In this document: positions 21,522-29,815 of the stretch, piece by piece
How positions within the stretch are numbered: position 1 is the first letter of the stretch
Layout of the letters: each line of letters begins with the position of its first letter
DNA from: Micromonospora humi
GTDB taxonomy: Bacteria > Actinomycetota > Actinomycetes > Mycobacteriales > Micromonosporaceae
NCBI RefSeq assembly: GCF_900090105.1
Contig: NZ_FMDM01000004.1
Location: 248,001 to 312,000 of the forward strand
Length of the DNA stretch: 64,000 bases
Direction of reading: 5' to 3'
The notes under the pieces: generated by a model
What the model saw: the letters and a program-made list of their open reading frames with translations, nothing else
Database searches by the model: none
Told to the model about the DNA's origin: nothing
Position numbers and translations under genes: made by a program

Positions 21522-22739
21522 TCAGGCCGGCGGGAGCAGGTCGGCCGACCGGCTCGCGACCACGGCCCCGATGAGGCGCAACGCGTCCGCGCGGGGCATC
21601 GGGTCGAGGCCGCGCCCGTCGCGCAGGCGCAGCGAGACCGAGCCGTCGGCCGCCTCCCGGTCACCGAGCACCCCGACGTACGGGATGCGCCGGCGGGCCG
21701 CGTCGCGGATCCGGGCGCCCAACGAGCCGCCGGCGTCGACCTCGGCCCGCAGGCCGGCCGCCTCCGCCTCCCGGCACAGCCGCCGGGCCGCGTCGACCTG
21801 CGCGTCGTCGATCGGCAGCAGCAGCACCTGCACCGGGGCGTACCAGGCCGGGAACGCGCCCTCGTGCACCTCGATCAGGTACGCGAACAGCCGCTCCATG
21901 CTGCCCACCAGGCTGCGGTGCACCATCACCGGCCGCTTCCGGCTCCCGTCCGAGTCGGTGTACGACAGGTCGAACCGCTCCGGTTTGTCGAAGTCGAGCT
22001 GCACGGTGGAGATGGTCGACTCCCGGCCGGCCGCGTCCACGATCTGCACGTCGATCTTCGGACCGTAGAACGCGGCCTCGCCGGGGGCCTCGACGGCGTC
22101 CACCCCGTCGAGCGCGGCGCGGAGCAGATCCTCGGCCCGCGCCCAGCCGGCGTCGTCGCCGACGTACCGCTGCCCCGGCCCGCGCACCGACAGGCGGAAC
22201 CCGGCCGGGCGGACGCCGAGCGCGGCGTGCGCCTCGCCGATCAGCCGCAGGATCTCCCGGACCTCGGCGCCGACCTGTTCCGGGGCGCAGAAGTTGTGCG
22301 CGTCGTTCAGCGAGATGGCGCGTACCCGGGAGAGCCCGCCCAGCACCCCGGAACGCTCCGCCCGGTACATCCCGCCCAGCTCGGCGATCCGCAGCGGCAG
22401 CTCCCGGTAGGACCGGCCGCGTGCGGCGAACACCAGTGCGTGGTGCGGGCAGAGCGCCGGGCGGAGCACGAACTCGTCGTCGGCGCTCAGCCGCATCGGC
22501 GGGAACATGTCGTCGGCGAACCAGCCGAGATGCCCGGAGCGCTCGAACAGCTCCCGTTTGCCCAGCGGCGGCGAGTAGACGTGCCGGTAGCCGGCCCGGC
22601 GTTCCAGCTCCCGGACGTACTCCTCGACGGCGTGCCGGGCGGCGGCGCCGGCCGGCAGCCAGATCGGCAGGCCGGCGCCCGCGAGCGGATCGGAGACGAA
22701 CAGCTCCAGGTCCCGGCCGAGCCTACGGTGGTCGATCAT
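21522..22739 (-). CDS. Editing-domain-less threonyl-tRNA synthetase paralogue
   Basis: 405 aa class II synthetase that charges tRNA-Thr. It has only the catalytic core and the anticodon-binding domain; the usual N-terminal TGS and SAD editing domains (about 240 residues) are absent. The active site looks intact: Zn ligands fit Cys in ALCPHHAL, His in NDAHNFC and His in VMVHRSLVGS, and motif 2 is GGMYRAERSGVLGGLSRVR. Such short forms cannot clear Ser-tRNA-Thr themselves and often duplicate a full-length ThrRS encoded elsewhere. ATG at 22739 follows AAGGAGAG. A Thr-codon leader peptide and terminator hairpin upstream indicate attenuation control. Confidence 0.9.
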   Translation of the reverse strand: MIDHRRLGRDLELFVSDPLAGAGLPIWLPAGAAARHAVEEYVRELERRAGYRHVYSPPLGKRELFERSGHLGWFADDMFPPMRLSADDEFVLRPALCPHHALVFAARGRSYRELPLRIAELGGMYRAERSGVLGGLSRVRAISLNDAHNFCAPEQVGAEVREILRLIGEAHAALGVRPAGFRLSVRGPGQRYVGDDAGWARAEDLLRAALDGVDAVEAPGEAAFYGPKIDVQIVDAAGRESTISTVQLDFDKPERFDLSYTDSDGSRKRPVMVHRSLVGSMERLFAYLIEVHEGAFPAWYAPVQVLLLPIDDAQVDAARRLCREAEAAGLRAEVDAGGSLGARIRDAARRRIPYVGVLGDREAADGSVSLRLRDGRGLDPMPRADALRLIGAVVASRSADLLPPA

Positions 22740-22791
22740 GTCGCTCTCCTTGATCGGGTACGACCCGGAGGCGAGCGGTCCCGGAACGCCG

Positions 22792-22824
22792 CGAGGCCCC
22801 GGAGCGGATCGCCCCGGGGCCTCG
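22792..22824 (-). terminator. Attenuator terminator in ThrRS leader
   Basis: Perfect 11-base arms CGAGGCCCCGG (22792-22802) and CCGGGGCCTCG (22814-22824), 11-base loop, between the leader peptide stop and the ThrRS start. Its position inside the transcript 5' of the gene means it must be conditional. Confidence 0.75.
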
Positions 22825-22836
22825 TCGACGGAAACG

Positions 22837-22890
22837 TCAGTGCGGCGCGCCGGGAACACCCGGCGTCGTGGTCCTCTCCGCGCTGCGCAT
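22837..22890 (-). CDS. Threonine leader peptide (attenuator)
   Basis: 17 residues, MRSAERTTTPGVPGAPH, with three consecutive Thr codons (ACC ACG ACG). Directly after them the RNA can fold GCCGGG-TGTT-CCCGGC, and the downstream CCCGG can alternatively pair with the CCGGG inside the terminator stem at 22792-22824. That is the classical ribosome-stalling arrangement: scarce Thr-tRNA stalls the ribosome, frees the second segment, and breaks the terminator. The start is the ATG at 22890. No good Shine-Dalgarno is visible; TACGGT six bases before the ATG would give a leaderless transcript. Confidence 0.65.
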   Translation of the reverse strand: MRSAERTTTPGVPGAPH

Positions 22891-22946
22891 GCGATGACCG
22901 TACGGCCGGTCGACCGGACGGCGCGACCGCATTTCCGGCCGGCGGG

Positions 22947-23225
22947 TCAGCGCTTCTCGCAGGCGACGCCGTCCTTGTCCCGGTCCAGGTGGGTGTTCTT
23001 GTTGTAGACGGTGGTGGAGACCGTGAAGTTGGCGACCGGCTTGGTGCTGCCCCGCACCTTGTCCTTCGCACCCTTCTTGCCGACGCCGTGCTTGTAGGTC
23101 TTGTTCAGCGCGGTGCAGTTCTTGTATTTCTTCGCCGCCGCCTCCGCCGGGCCGACCGCGACGGCCGCGCCGCCGCCGATCGCCAGGGTCAGGGCGAGCG
23201 CACCCCGGAGCAGGGTGGAAACCAT
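22947..23225 (-). CDS. Secreted excalibur-domain protein
   Basis: 92 aa. A signal peptide (1-31, hydrophobic core LLRGALALTLAIGGGAAVAV, cleavage near AEAAA) precedes a lysine-rich region and a C-terminal excalibur motif, DRDKDGVACEK, with the Dx DxDG calcium-loop pattern. Two Cys (in NCTAL and VACE) fit the disulfide expected of the fold. Excalibur domains occur in secreted nucleases and surface proteins; here it stands alone, so it is not an enzyme by itself. ATG at 23225 follows GGAGGCTCC. It precedes the Thr leader peptide on the same strand by 56 bases. Confidence 0.85.
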   Translation of the reverse strand: MVSTLLRGALALTLAIGGGAAVAVGPAEAAAKKYKNCTALNKTYKHGVGKKGAKDKVRGSTKPVANFTVSTTVYNKNTHLDRDKDGVACEKR

Positions 23226-23292
23226 GGAGCCTCCTGTGTGCGATTGCTGCTAGGGCCCAAGATCGTATCCGGGAAGCGCAATCAGGGAGGCG

Positions 23293-23314
23293 CGCTGTCG
23301 CAGGCCCGACAGCG
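23293..23314. other. Small hairpin in divergent promoter gap
   Basis: CGCTGTCG (23293-23300) and CGACAGCG (23307-23314) with a 6-base loop, in the 265-base gap between the divergent excalibur and DedA genes. No gene seen in this gap. Could be an operator or an RNA stem; low confidence in any role. Confidence 0.35.
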
Positions 23315-23490
23315 GAGAGTGGGTGCGGGTCGCCGGCACGGGACCTGCCGACGACCCGCGGCGGCCCGGGCATCGGGAACGGGGGACCCGACGGCTCCGG
23401 TGCCGCGTCCCGTCAACGGTACGCCGGTACGCACGGATCCGCCGCCCCGGTCGATGCCCCCATCCGGGAACTGCGGGCGGGACGACCGCC

Positions 23491-24303
23491 GTGGCTGAGC
23501 TCATCGCCCACGTCGCGTCGCCCGCGTGGGCGTACGCGCTGCTGCTGGCTCTGCTGGTCGCGGACGCCTTCGTCCCGGTGGTGCCCACCCAGGTCATCAT
23601 GATCACCAGCGGTGCGCTGACCGTCTACGGCGGGCTCAGCCTGCCGGTCACCATCGCGGTCGGCGCGGCCGGCGTCTTCGTCGGAGACCTGGCCTGCTAT
23701 CTGCTCGGCCGCACCACGCCGGCCCGCCGGGCGGCCCGGCACACGACCCCGGGTCGGGCCCGCCGCGCGGTCGCCCGGGCCACCCGGCGGCTGCGCGAGC
23801 CCGGACCGCTGGTGATCCTGCTGTGCCGGTTCGTGCCCGGCGGCCGGATGGCGGCCTGCTTCTCGGCCGGCCGCAGCCGCTACCCGTACCGCCTGTTCCT
23901 GCTCTACGAGGCGGTGGCGGCGATCGGCTGGGCCGGCTACGGCGCGCTCGTCGGCCACCTGGGCGGTGCGGCCCTCACCCAGTCGGGGTGGCGGTTGCTG
24001 CTGATCGCCGGCGTGGCCGCGGCCGGGTTCGCGGCGGCCGGCTGGGCGATGACCTGGTTGGGCACCCGGCAGACCGCGACGCCACGAGCACGAGACCACA
24101 GCGAAGGGGAACCGATCATGAACAGTGGAGCGAACTGGCGCGACGTCCGGGCGAAGGCCCAGCGGCTCGACCCCACCTGGAACGATCCCGAGCGGGTGGC
24201 CCGACGCCGGCAACTGCGGGCGCAGATGCTGGCCGCGGTGGACGGCGCGCGGCCCGGCTCGGCCGGCGAGGAGTCGAACCGAGCCGAGACCCCGGTCGAC
24301 TGA
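23491..24303 (+). CDS. DedA/VTT-family membrane protein with hydrophilic tail
   Basis: 270 aa. Residues 1-190 form a DedA (SNARE-associated/VTT) membrane domain: PVVPTQVIMITSGAL, GVFVGDLACYLLGR and the signature LCRFVPGGRMAACFSAG. DedA proteins flip or transport undecaprenyl phosphate or phospholipids. GTG at 23491 is chosen because upstream residues are Arg-rich and non-homologous. The tail from residue 210 is hydrophilic. It contains an internal ATG at 24118 preceded by GAAGGGGAACCGATC, so MNSGANWRDVRAKAQRLDPT could be made as a separate 61-residue product. That stretch reminds me of the N-terminus of XRE-type antitoxins. Confidence 0.82.
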   Translation: MAELIAHVASPAWAYALLLALLVADAFVPVVPTQVIMITSGALTVYGGLSLPVTIAVGAAGVFVGDLACYLLGRTTPARRAARHTTPGRARRAVARATRRLREPGPLVILLCRFVPGGRMAACFSAGRSRYPYRLFLLYEAVAAIGWAGYGALVGHLGGAALTQSGWRLLLIAGVAAAGFAAAGWAMTWLGTRQTATPRARDHSEGEPIMNSGANWRDVRAKAQRLDPTWNDPERVARRRQLRAQMLAAVDGARPGSAGEESNRAETPVD

Positions 24304-24405
24304 GTCGCGGGATTTCCACCGACACCCGCTAGGGGGCGACCCGGGGATCGAAGTGGGTGGCGGTCCCGGATCCGTCTCGGGCGGCTCCGGCGACAGGCTG
24401 GGCAC

Positions 24406-25047
24406 ATGCCTGGAACCCGGAGCAGCGGCCTGCTGGCCCTCGGCGGGATCGCCCTGGCGGCGGTGCTCGCCGTGATCGGTCACCTCGAGGTGAACGACGA
24501 CCTGAGCCCCCTGTCGCTGACCGTCAGCGACTTCGCCGTCTCCGACCGGGGCGGCGTCATCGACACCGCGATGGCGGTCCTCGCGGCGGCCACCGCCGTA
24601 CTCCTGCCGTCGCTGCGCCGGGCCGGCGCGGACCGCACGTCGATCGCGCTGCTGGCGGCCTGGTCGGCCGGGCTGCTGGCCGCCGCGGTGGTGCCCACGA
24701 ACGAGCCCGGCCTGCCCATGGACGCCGCGGCCTACGTGCACCGGTACGCCTCGGTGCTGTCGTTCCTGGCGCTACCGGTCGCCGGCTGGCTGCTCGCCCG
24801 CCGGCCGGGCGGCCCGCCCGCTCGGCGGCTGCGCGCCCTGACCGTGACCAGCCTGCTGCTGGCCGCCGCGATGATCTGGTCCGCCTACCCCGGCGACCGC
24901 GCCCTGATCGGCCTGGCCGAACGCCTGCTCATCCTCACCGAGACCGCGCTCCTGGCCACCGTCGCCCTCCACCTGGCGCTCGCCGCCGATGGTGTTGACA
25001 TTCCCGTCCGAGCCGTGGGTAACGTCGGGGGCGCCGCGCGGCGCTGA
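24406..25047 (+). CDS. DUF998-like membrane protein
   Basis: 213 aa, six predicted helices with a short N-terminal loop containing HLEVNDDLSPLSLTVSDFAVSDRGG, a layout typical of DUF998 proteins (SxTxSDxA motif after helix 1). Function of the family is not known. The ATG at 24406 follows no strong Shine-Dalgarno. It lies between the DedA gene and PhzF on the same strand, with 100-base and 25-base gaps. Nothing in the sequence points to a substrate. Confidence 0.75.
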   Translation: MPGTRSSGLLALGGIALAAVLAVIGHLEVNDDLSPLSLTVSDFAVSDRGGVIDTAMAVLAAATAVLLPSLRRAGADRTSIALLAAWSAGLLAAAVVPTNEPGLPMDAAAYVHRYASVLSFLALPVAGWLLARRPGGPPARRLRALTVTSLLLAAAMIWSAYPGDRALIGLAERLLILTETALLATVALHLALAADGVDIPVRAVGNVGGAARR

Positions 25048-25072
25048 GCGTCGACACAGGAGGATCGAAGCG

Positions 25073-25978
25073 ATGGACTCGGTGCGACCAGGCGACGGCA
25101 AGCGGGGCAGTCGGACCACCCATCGGTACGCCGTGGTCGACGTCTTCGCCGACCGCCCGCTCACCGGCAACCCGCTCGCGGTCGTCACCGACGCCGACGA
25201 TCTCACCGACGAGCAGATGGCGGCCGTCGCCGTCGAGTTCAACCTCTCCGAGACCACGTTCGTCCGCCGGCCCACCCGGCCCGGGGCCGACCACGCGCTG
25301 CGCTGCTTCACCGCCGGCGGCGAGGAGGTGGGCGGGGCCGGCCACAACGCGCTGGGCGCCTGGTGGTGGCTGGTCACCGTCGGCGCCGCCCGCTCGCCGG
25401 GCGCCGTTCAGGAACTCGGTGGGCAGACCCTGCCGGTGCACGTCGACGTCACCGACGACGTGATCACCATCGGGCTCGACCAGGGGCCGGCCGAGCTGGC
25501 CGAGTCGCCGGTGACGGGGCAGGAGGTGGCCGAGGCGCTCACCGGCGGCGACCCGCTGCGGCTGGACCCGGCGCTCCCGCCGGTCACCGGCTCCGTCGGC
25601 AGCACCCACCTGCTCGTCGCCCTGGCGTCCCCGCGGGACGTCGACGCCGCCGATCCCTACGGGCCGACCCTGGCGCGGGTCCTGGCCGCCGCCGGGGCCG
25701 AGGGCTGCTACGTCTACAGCCGCGCCGACGACGGGCACGACGCGTACTGCCGGTTCTTCAACCCGACGGTGGGGATCGCCGAGGACCCGGCCACCGGCAC
25801 CGCGGCCGGTCCGCTCGCCGCCCACCTGCACCGGCACGGGCTCGCCGGCGACCGGGCGCGGTTCCTCCAGGGCCGCGCGATGGGCCGCCCCTCGGTCCTG
25901 ACCATCGACGTCACGCCCGCGGGGACCCGACTCACCGGTCGCTGCGCCCTGGCCGCGACCGGTGAGCTGTACCTCTGA
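25073..25978 (+). CDS. PhzF-family isomerase
   Basis: 301 aa, diaminopimelate-epimerase-like fold. The N-terminal YAVVDVFADRPLTGNPLAVV and EFNLSETTFV carry the catalytic Glu of PhzF-type isomerases. Later blocks are FTAGGEEVGGAGHNALGAWW and EDPATGTAAGPLAAHL. PhzF of phenazine synthesis isomerises a dihydroanthranilate; most family members have unknown substrates, and no phenazine genes are present here. The ATG at 25073 follows a good AGGAGG (25058-25063); an upstream start in the same frame would overlap the DUF998 gene. Confidence 0.88.
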   Translation: MDSVRPGDGKRGSRTTHRYAVVDVFADRPLTGNPLAVVTDADDLTDEQMAAVAVEFNLSETTFVRRPTRPGADHALRCFTAGGEEVGGAGHNALGAWWWLVTVGAARSPGAVQELGGQTLPVHVDVTDDVITIGLDQGPAELAESPVTGQEVAEALTGGDPLRLDPALPPVTGSVGSTHLLVALASPRDVDAADPYGPTLARVLAAAGAEGCYVYSRADDGHDAYCRFFNPTVGIAEDPATGTAAGPLAAHLHRHGLAGDRARFLQGRAMGRPSVLTIDVTPAGTRLTGRCALAATGELYL

Positions 25979-25989
25979 CGTGGGCCGTC

Positions 25990-27393
25990 CTACTCCAGCT
26001 CGTGCAGCATGAGCTGGCGGGCGGCCTCGGTGATCGAGCCGGACAGGCTCGGATAGATCGTGATGGTGTGGGCCAGCTCGTTGACGGTGAGGTTGTTCTC
26101 CACCGCCATGGTGATCGGCAGGATCAGCTCGCTGGCCTTCGGCGCCACCACCACACCGCCGATCACCTGGCCGCTGGCCGGCCGGCAGAACAGCTTGACG
26201 AAGCCGTCGGCCAGGTCGTCCATCTTCGCCCGGGCGTTGCCGGACAGCGGCAGCATCACCTGGCGGGCCGGGGTCCTGCCGGCGTCCACCTCGTCCTGCG
26301 AGACGCCGACCGTGGCCAGCTCCGGGTCGGTGAAGACGTTCGCCGCGACGGTACGCAGCCGCAGCGGCCGGACCGCCTCGCCCAGCGCGTGCCACATGGC
26401 GATCCGGCCCTGCATGGCCGCGACGCTGGCGAGCGGCAGCACACCCGTGCAGTCGCCGGCCGCGTAGACGCCCGGCACGTTGGTCCGGGACACCCGGTCG
26501 ACCGTCACGAAGCCGCCCCGGGCCAGCTCGACGCCGTATTCGGCCAGGCCCAGGTCGGCGGTGTTCGGGATCGAGCCGACCGCGATCAACGCGTGCGAGC
26601 CGGAGACCTGCCGCCCGTCGGAGAGCACCACCTCGACGCCGTCGCCGACCCGGCGCACCGCCTCGGCCCGGGAGTTGTTGAGGATGCTCATGCCCCGGTT
26701 GCGGAACACCCGCTCGATCGCCATCGCGGCGTCGGCGTCCTCGTGCGGCATCACCCGGTCGCGACTGGAGACCAGCGTGACCCGTACGCCCATGGCCAGG
26801 TAGGCGCTGGCGAACTCGGCGCCGGTGACGCCGGAGCCGACCACGATCAGGTGTTCGGGCAGCTCGGGCAGGTCGTAGACCTGACGCCAGGTCAGGATCC
26901 GCTCGCCGTCGGGCACGGCGGTGGGCAGCTGGCGCGGGGTAGCGCCGGTGGCGACCAGCACGGTGGAGGCCCCGACCGGGTACGCGGGCGAGCCGTCCGC
27001 CGGGGTGACGATCACCTGGTGGGTGTGGCCGAGCGTGTCCTCGCCGAGCCGCGCGGTGCCGGCGACGAACTCCACCCCGGCCTTGACCAGCTTGGTGTGG
27101 ATGTCGGCGGACTGGGCCAGCGCGAGCCGCTTGACCCGCTCGTGCACCGCCCGGGCGTCGACCGTGACCGCCTCCAGGCCGTCCGAGTGGATCCCGAACT
27201 CCTCGGTGTCCCGGTAGCCGGTGACCACCTCCGAGCTGGCGATGAAGGTCTTGGACGGCACGCAGTCGGAGAGCACGCACGCGCCGCCGGCGCCGTCCGC
27301 CTCGACCACTGTGACATCGGCGTCCAGTTGGGCGGCGACCAGCGCCGCCTCGTATCCGGCCGGTCCGCCGCCGATGATCACGATCTGGCTCAC
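25990..27393 (-). CDS. lpdA: LpdA-type NAD(P)H-quinone dehydrogenase
   Basis: 467 aa flavoprotein of the pyridine-nucleotide disulfide reductase fold: FAD motif IVIIGGGPAGYEAA, NAD motif VVGSGVTGAEFAS, second FAD motif GVYAAGDCTG. The Cys pair sits at 39 and 44 (GACVLSDCVPSK), as in active reductases. At the C-terminus the usual catalytic His (HPT in lipoamide dehydrogenases) is Tyr, in TITIYPSLSGS. Mycobacterial LpdA (Rv3303c) proteins, which reduce quinones rather than disulfides, share the loss of this His. So a quinone or dye reductase role is most likely. Single-gene unit, ATG at 27393. Confidence 0.88.
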   Translation of the reverse strand: MSQIVIIGGGPAGYEAALVAAQLDADVTVVEADGAGGACVLSDCVPSKTFIASSEVVTGYRDTEEFGIHSDGLEAVTVDARAVHERVKRLALAQSADIHTKLVKAGVEFVAGTARLGEDTLGHTHQVIVTPADGSPAYPVGASTVLVATGATPRQLPTAVPDGERILTWRQVYDLPELPEHLIVVGSGVTGAEFASAYLAMGVRVTLVSSRDRVMPHEDADAAMAIERVFRNRGMSILNNSRAEAVRRVGDGVEVVLSDGRQVSGSHALIAVGSIPNTADLGLAEYGVELARGGFVTVDRVSRTNVPGVYAAGDCTGVLPLASVAAMQGRIAMWHALGEAVRPLRLRTVAANVFTDPELATVGVSQDEVDAGRTPARQVMLPLSGNARAKMDDLADGFVKLFCRPASGQVIGGVVVAPKASELILPITMAVENNLTVNELAHTITIYPSLSGSITEAARQLMLHELE

Positions 27394-27499
27394 GGAGCCA
27401 TCCTTCCGTCTGTGCTCACAGTGACTTTCTTCTCCCCGTCGCGTCCGACACGCACTGTCGTATTCTCCCCCACCCGCCGACCGGGCTATCGTCGTCGCC

Positions 27500-27955
27500 G
27501 TGCGTCTCTACGCCGCTTACGGCTCAAACCTGGACCCCGCTCGCATGCGCGCCTACTGCCCGCATTCGCCGATGGTGGGCACCGGCTGGCTGGAGGGGTG
27601 GCGACTCACCTTCGCCGGCGAGGACGTCATCGGCTGGGAGGGCTCGGTCAGCACCGTGGTCGAGGAGCCGGGCGACCGGGTCTTCGTGGCGCTCTACGAC
27701 ATCCACCCCTACGACGCCGCCCAGCTCGACGAGATCGAGGGCGTGACCGCCGGGACCTACCGCAGGCTGACCGTCCGCGTCTCGACGCTGGACGGGGACG
27801 TGACGGCGTGGGTCTACGTCTTCGACGGCTACGAGGGCGGCCTGCCGACGTCGTGGTACCTGTCGGAGATCGCGAACGCGGCGGAGAAGGCGGGCGCGCC
27901 GGACGACTACGTCACCGAGCTGCGGTCCCGCCCCACCGGCACGGCGTCCGCGTAG
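27500..27955 (+). CDS. Gamma-glutamylcyclotransferase-fold protein
   Basis: 151 aa, AIG2/GGCT-like fold. The signature YAAYGSNLDPARM, the substrate-binding YGSN loop, is at the N-terminus, and LDEIEGVTAGTYRRLTVRV carries the conserved acidic residue region. Enzymes of the fold release 5-oxoproline from gamma-glutamyl amines or peptides; actinomycetes lack glutathione, so the natural substrate is unclear. GTG start at 27500. It is divergent from lpdA (106-base gap with no other gene). Confidence 0.85.
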   Translation: MRLYAAYGSNLDPARMRAYCPHSPMVGTGWLEGWRLTFAGEDVIGWEGSVSTVVEEPGDRVFVALYDIHPYDAAQLDEIEGVTAGTYRRLTVRVSTLDGDVTAWVYVFDGYEGGLPTSWYLSEIANAAEKAGAPDDYVTELRSRPTGTASA

Positions 27956-27982
27956 CGCGTCTCCCACCCCGACAGTGTGCGC

Positions 27983-28000
27983 CGGGCGGTCGTCCGCCCG
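27983..28000. terminator. Weak terminator hairpin
   Basis: CGGGCGG-TCGT-CCGCCCG between the convergent cyclotransferase and acetyltransferase genes; 7-base arms only. Confidence 0.4.
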
Positions 28001-28029
28001 CTCGGCGACCCCGATCCGGGGGGCCCGGG

Positions 28030-28992
28030 TCACACCTGCGGGGCGGGCACGCTCCGCTCGTACACGTCGACCCAGCGCTCCTCCACCAGCCCGACCGAGC
28101 GGTAGAGGGTGACCGGCGCGGTCGGGTTGGCCAGGTCCACGCCCAGCCCGGCGCGGGCGCGGCCCTTCGCCGCGTAGACCGCGAAGGCCCGGCGCAGCAG
28201 CGCCGCGCCCACCCCCCGCCGGCGGTGGGCGGGCAGCACGGACAGCGTCCGGACCCAGCCCGCCCCGTGCTCCACCGCCTGGTCGGAGGACTGCAGGGCA
28301 CCGGCCGGCTCGCCGTCGACCTCGGCCACGAACCACTCGTCCCAGACCTTGGCGTACGACGGGAGCAGCTCCCGCCAGCGGTCGAAGTCGAGCGGCTCGT
28401 GATCGAGCGTGTCCTGGAACGCGGTGTCATAGATCCGGTGGAACAGCCGCAGGTCGGCCTCGTCGTCGGGGCGCAGCGGCCGGACCGTCACCCCGGCCGG
28501 CGGCGCCGGCTCGGCGGGCAGGTCGGCCAGGGAACGGCTCATCCGGATGTAGCGCTTGATCCGGGTGAACCCGGCCGCCACCAGCTCGCCCGCCCAGCGC
28601 GTCTCCGGCGCGTACACGCCGGCGCGGGCGGTCAGCGCGGCCACGCCCCGCTCGGCGGCGCGTTCGGCGACCCGGTCGAGCAGCCGGGCCAGCAGCGGGG
28701 CGCGCAGCTCGGCGCCGCGGTCGGGGTCGACGAGCACGTCCACCCACTCCCGGCCCACCCCGGTCGGGTTGTTCAGGATCGACCAGGCCACCGCCGACCC
28801 GTCCGGGTCGGTGACCAGCCAGGAGTCCTGGGACGGGTCGACGAAGGGCGCGGTGAGCGCATCCCGGACGTCCTCCGCGTCGAAGTCGGGGTGACCCACC
28901 GCGAACGTGTCGGCGGCGTGCACCACCGCCAGGATCGCGGGGACGTCGTCGAGGGTGGGGCGGCGGGCCGTCCAACCGGCGGGGAGCGTCAC
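28030..28992 (-). CDS. Two-domain GNAT acetyltransferase
   Basis: About 320 aa with two GNAT repeats, as in mycothiol synthase-like proteins. The C-terminal half carries the acetyl-CoA pyrophosphate loop LSVLPAHRRRGVGAALLRRAF (20-residue core QHRRRGVG-type), while the N-terminal half is degenerate in that loop. Domain boundaries are about 1-155 and 165-320. Substrate unknown. GTG at 28992 is used (VTLPAGWTARRPTLDDVPA); an ATG at 29031 would butt directly on the stop of the previous gene. Same direction as three genes upstream, so probably part of that run. Confidence 0.85.
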   Translation of the reverse strand: MTLPAGWTARRPTLDDVPAILAVVHAADTFAVGHPDFDAEDVRDALTAPFVDPSQDSWLVTDPDGSAVAWSILNNPTGVGREWVDVLVDPDRGAELRAPLLARLLDRVAERAAERGVAALTARAGVYAPETRWAGELVAAGFTRIKRYIRMSRSLADLPAEPAPPAGVTVRPLRPDDEADLRLFHRIYDTAFQDTLDHEPLDFDRWRELLPSYAKVWDEWFVAEVDGEPAGALQSSDQAVEHGAGWVRTLSVLPAHRRRGVGAALLRRAFAVYAAKGRARAGLGVDLANPTAPVTLYRSVGLVEERWVDVYERSVPAPQV

Positions 28993-29031
28993 GCGGCAGA
29001 TCCTGGCAGCCGGACCGTCGGCGCCTCCCAT

Positions 29032-29772
29032 TTATCCGTGCCGGGCGTGCAGCCGCGCGGCGGTGAGCAGGTCGACCAGTTCCGCGCCACCGGCGGCGCC
29101 GAGCGCGTGGAACGCCGGGGACACCAGCCGGTCGGTCACGGCCTCGGCCCAGATCCGGCGCCGTACGAGCGGACCGACCGGCGGGTAGGGCGGCGCCCAC
29201 CCGCAGGCGGCGGCGCCCGCCTCCCCCTCCGGCCCGGCCAGCACCGCCTCCAGCGGCGTCAGCCCGGAGGCCCGTACGGCCAGCAGGTAGGCCCCGGCGA
29301 AGTGCTCGCGCAGCAGCAGCAGGCCGACGGCGGCGCGGGCGGCGGCGGACGGGTCGGGCATCGGCATGGCCCGCCAGGCGGCGAAGAGCGGCATGGCGCT
29401 GCCGTCCGCCGCGTCGACGGCCCGGCCGAGCAGCCCGGCCAGCCGGGACACGCCGGGCGCGTCGCCCAGCCGCGACGTGCCCCACCGGCAGCACTCGGCC
29501 AGGTTGGCGGCGGCCACCTCCAGCGGTGGCACCGCGCGCGCCGCGGCGTCCCAGCCGTCGGCGACCGCTTCCGGGGCGATGAAGCCGAGCGCCGACGCCA
29601 CCGTCTCGGCGCGGACGTCACCGAGCGCGCCGGCCCGACCGGTGATGTAGAAGGCCCACCCGGAGATGCCGAGCAGCCGGGCCCGGCGCAGCGTCGACGG
29701 GCAGCGGGAGAACGCCTCCCCGAGCTCCAGCACCAGCGGTTTGCAGGCGGCGGCGACCTGCTCCGGAGTCAT
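29032..29772 (-). CDS. SCO6745-family helical protein
   Basis: 246 aa, nearly all helical and Ala/Leu-rich. RGxxxAFYITGRAGALGDV near residue 40 and ASALGFIAPEAVADGWDAA resemble what I recall of the SCO6745 family of actinobacteria. The C-terminal PAFHALGAAGGAELVDLLTAA also fits. No catalytic motif or signal peptide. Start ATG at 29772 (MTPEQVAAACKPLVLEL), preceded by CGATG rather than a strong ribosome site; an upstream ATG at 29847 would overlap the preceding gene. Function unknown. Confidence 0.65.
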   Translation of the reverse strand: MTPEQVAAACKPLVLELGEAFSRCPSTLRRARLLGISGWAFYITGRAGALGDVRAETVASALGFIAPEAVADGWDAAARAVPPLEVAAANLAECCRWGTSRLGDAPGVSRLAGLLGRAVDAADGSAMPLFAAWRAMPMPDPSAAARAAVGLLLLREHFAGAYLLAVRASGLTPLEAVLAGPEGEAGAAACGWAPPYPPVGPLVRRRIWAEAVTDRLVSPAFHALGAAGGAELVDLLTAARLHARHG

Positions 29773-29815
29773 CGACGACCCACCGTCGTCCGTCCACCGT
29801 GGCCGTTCATCGCGC

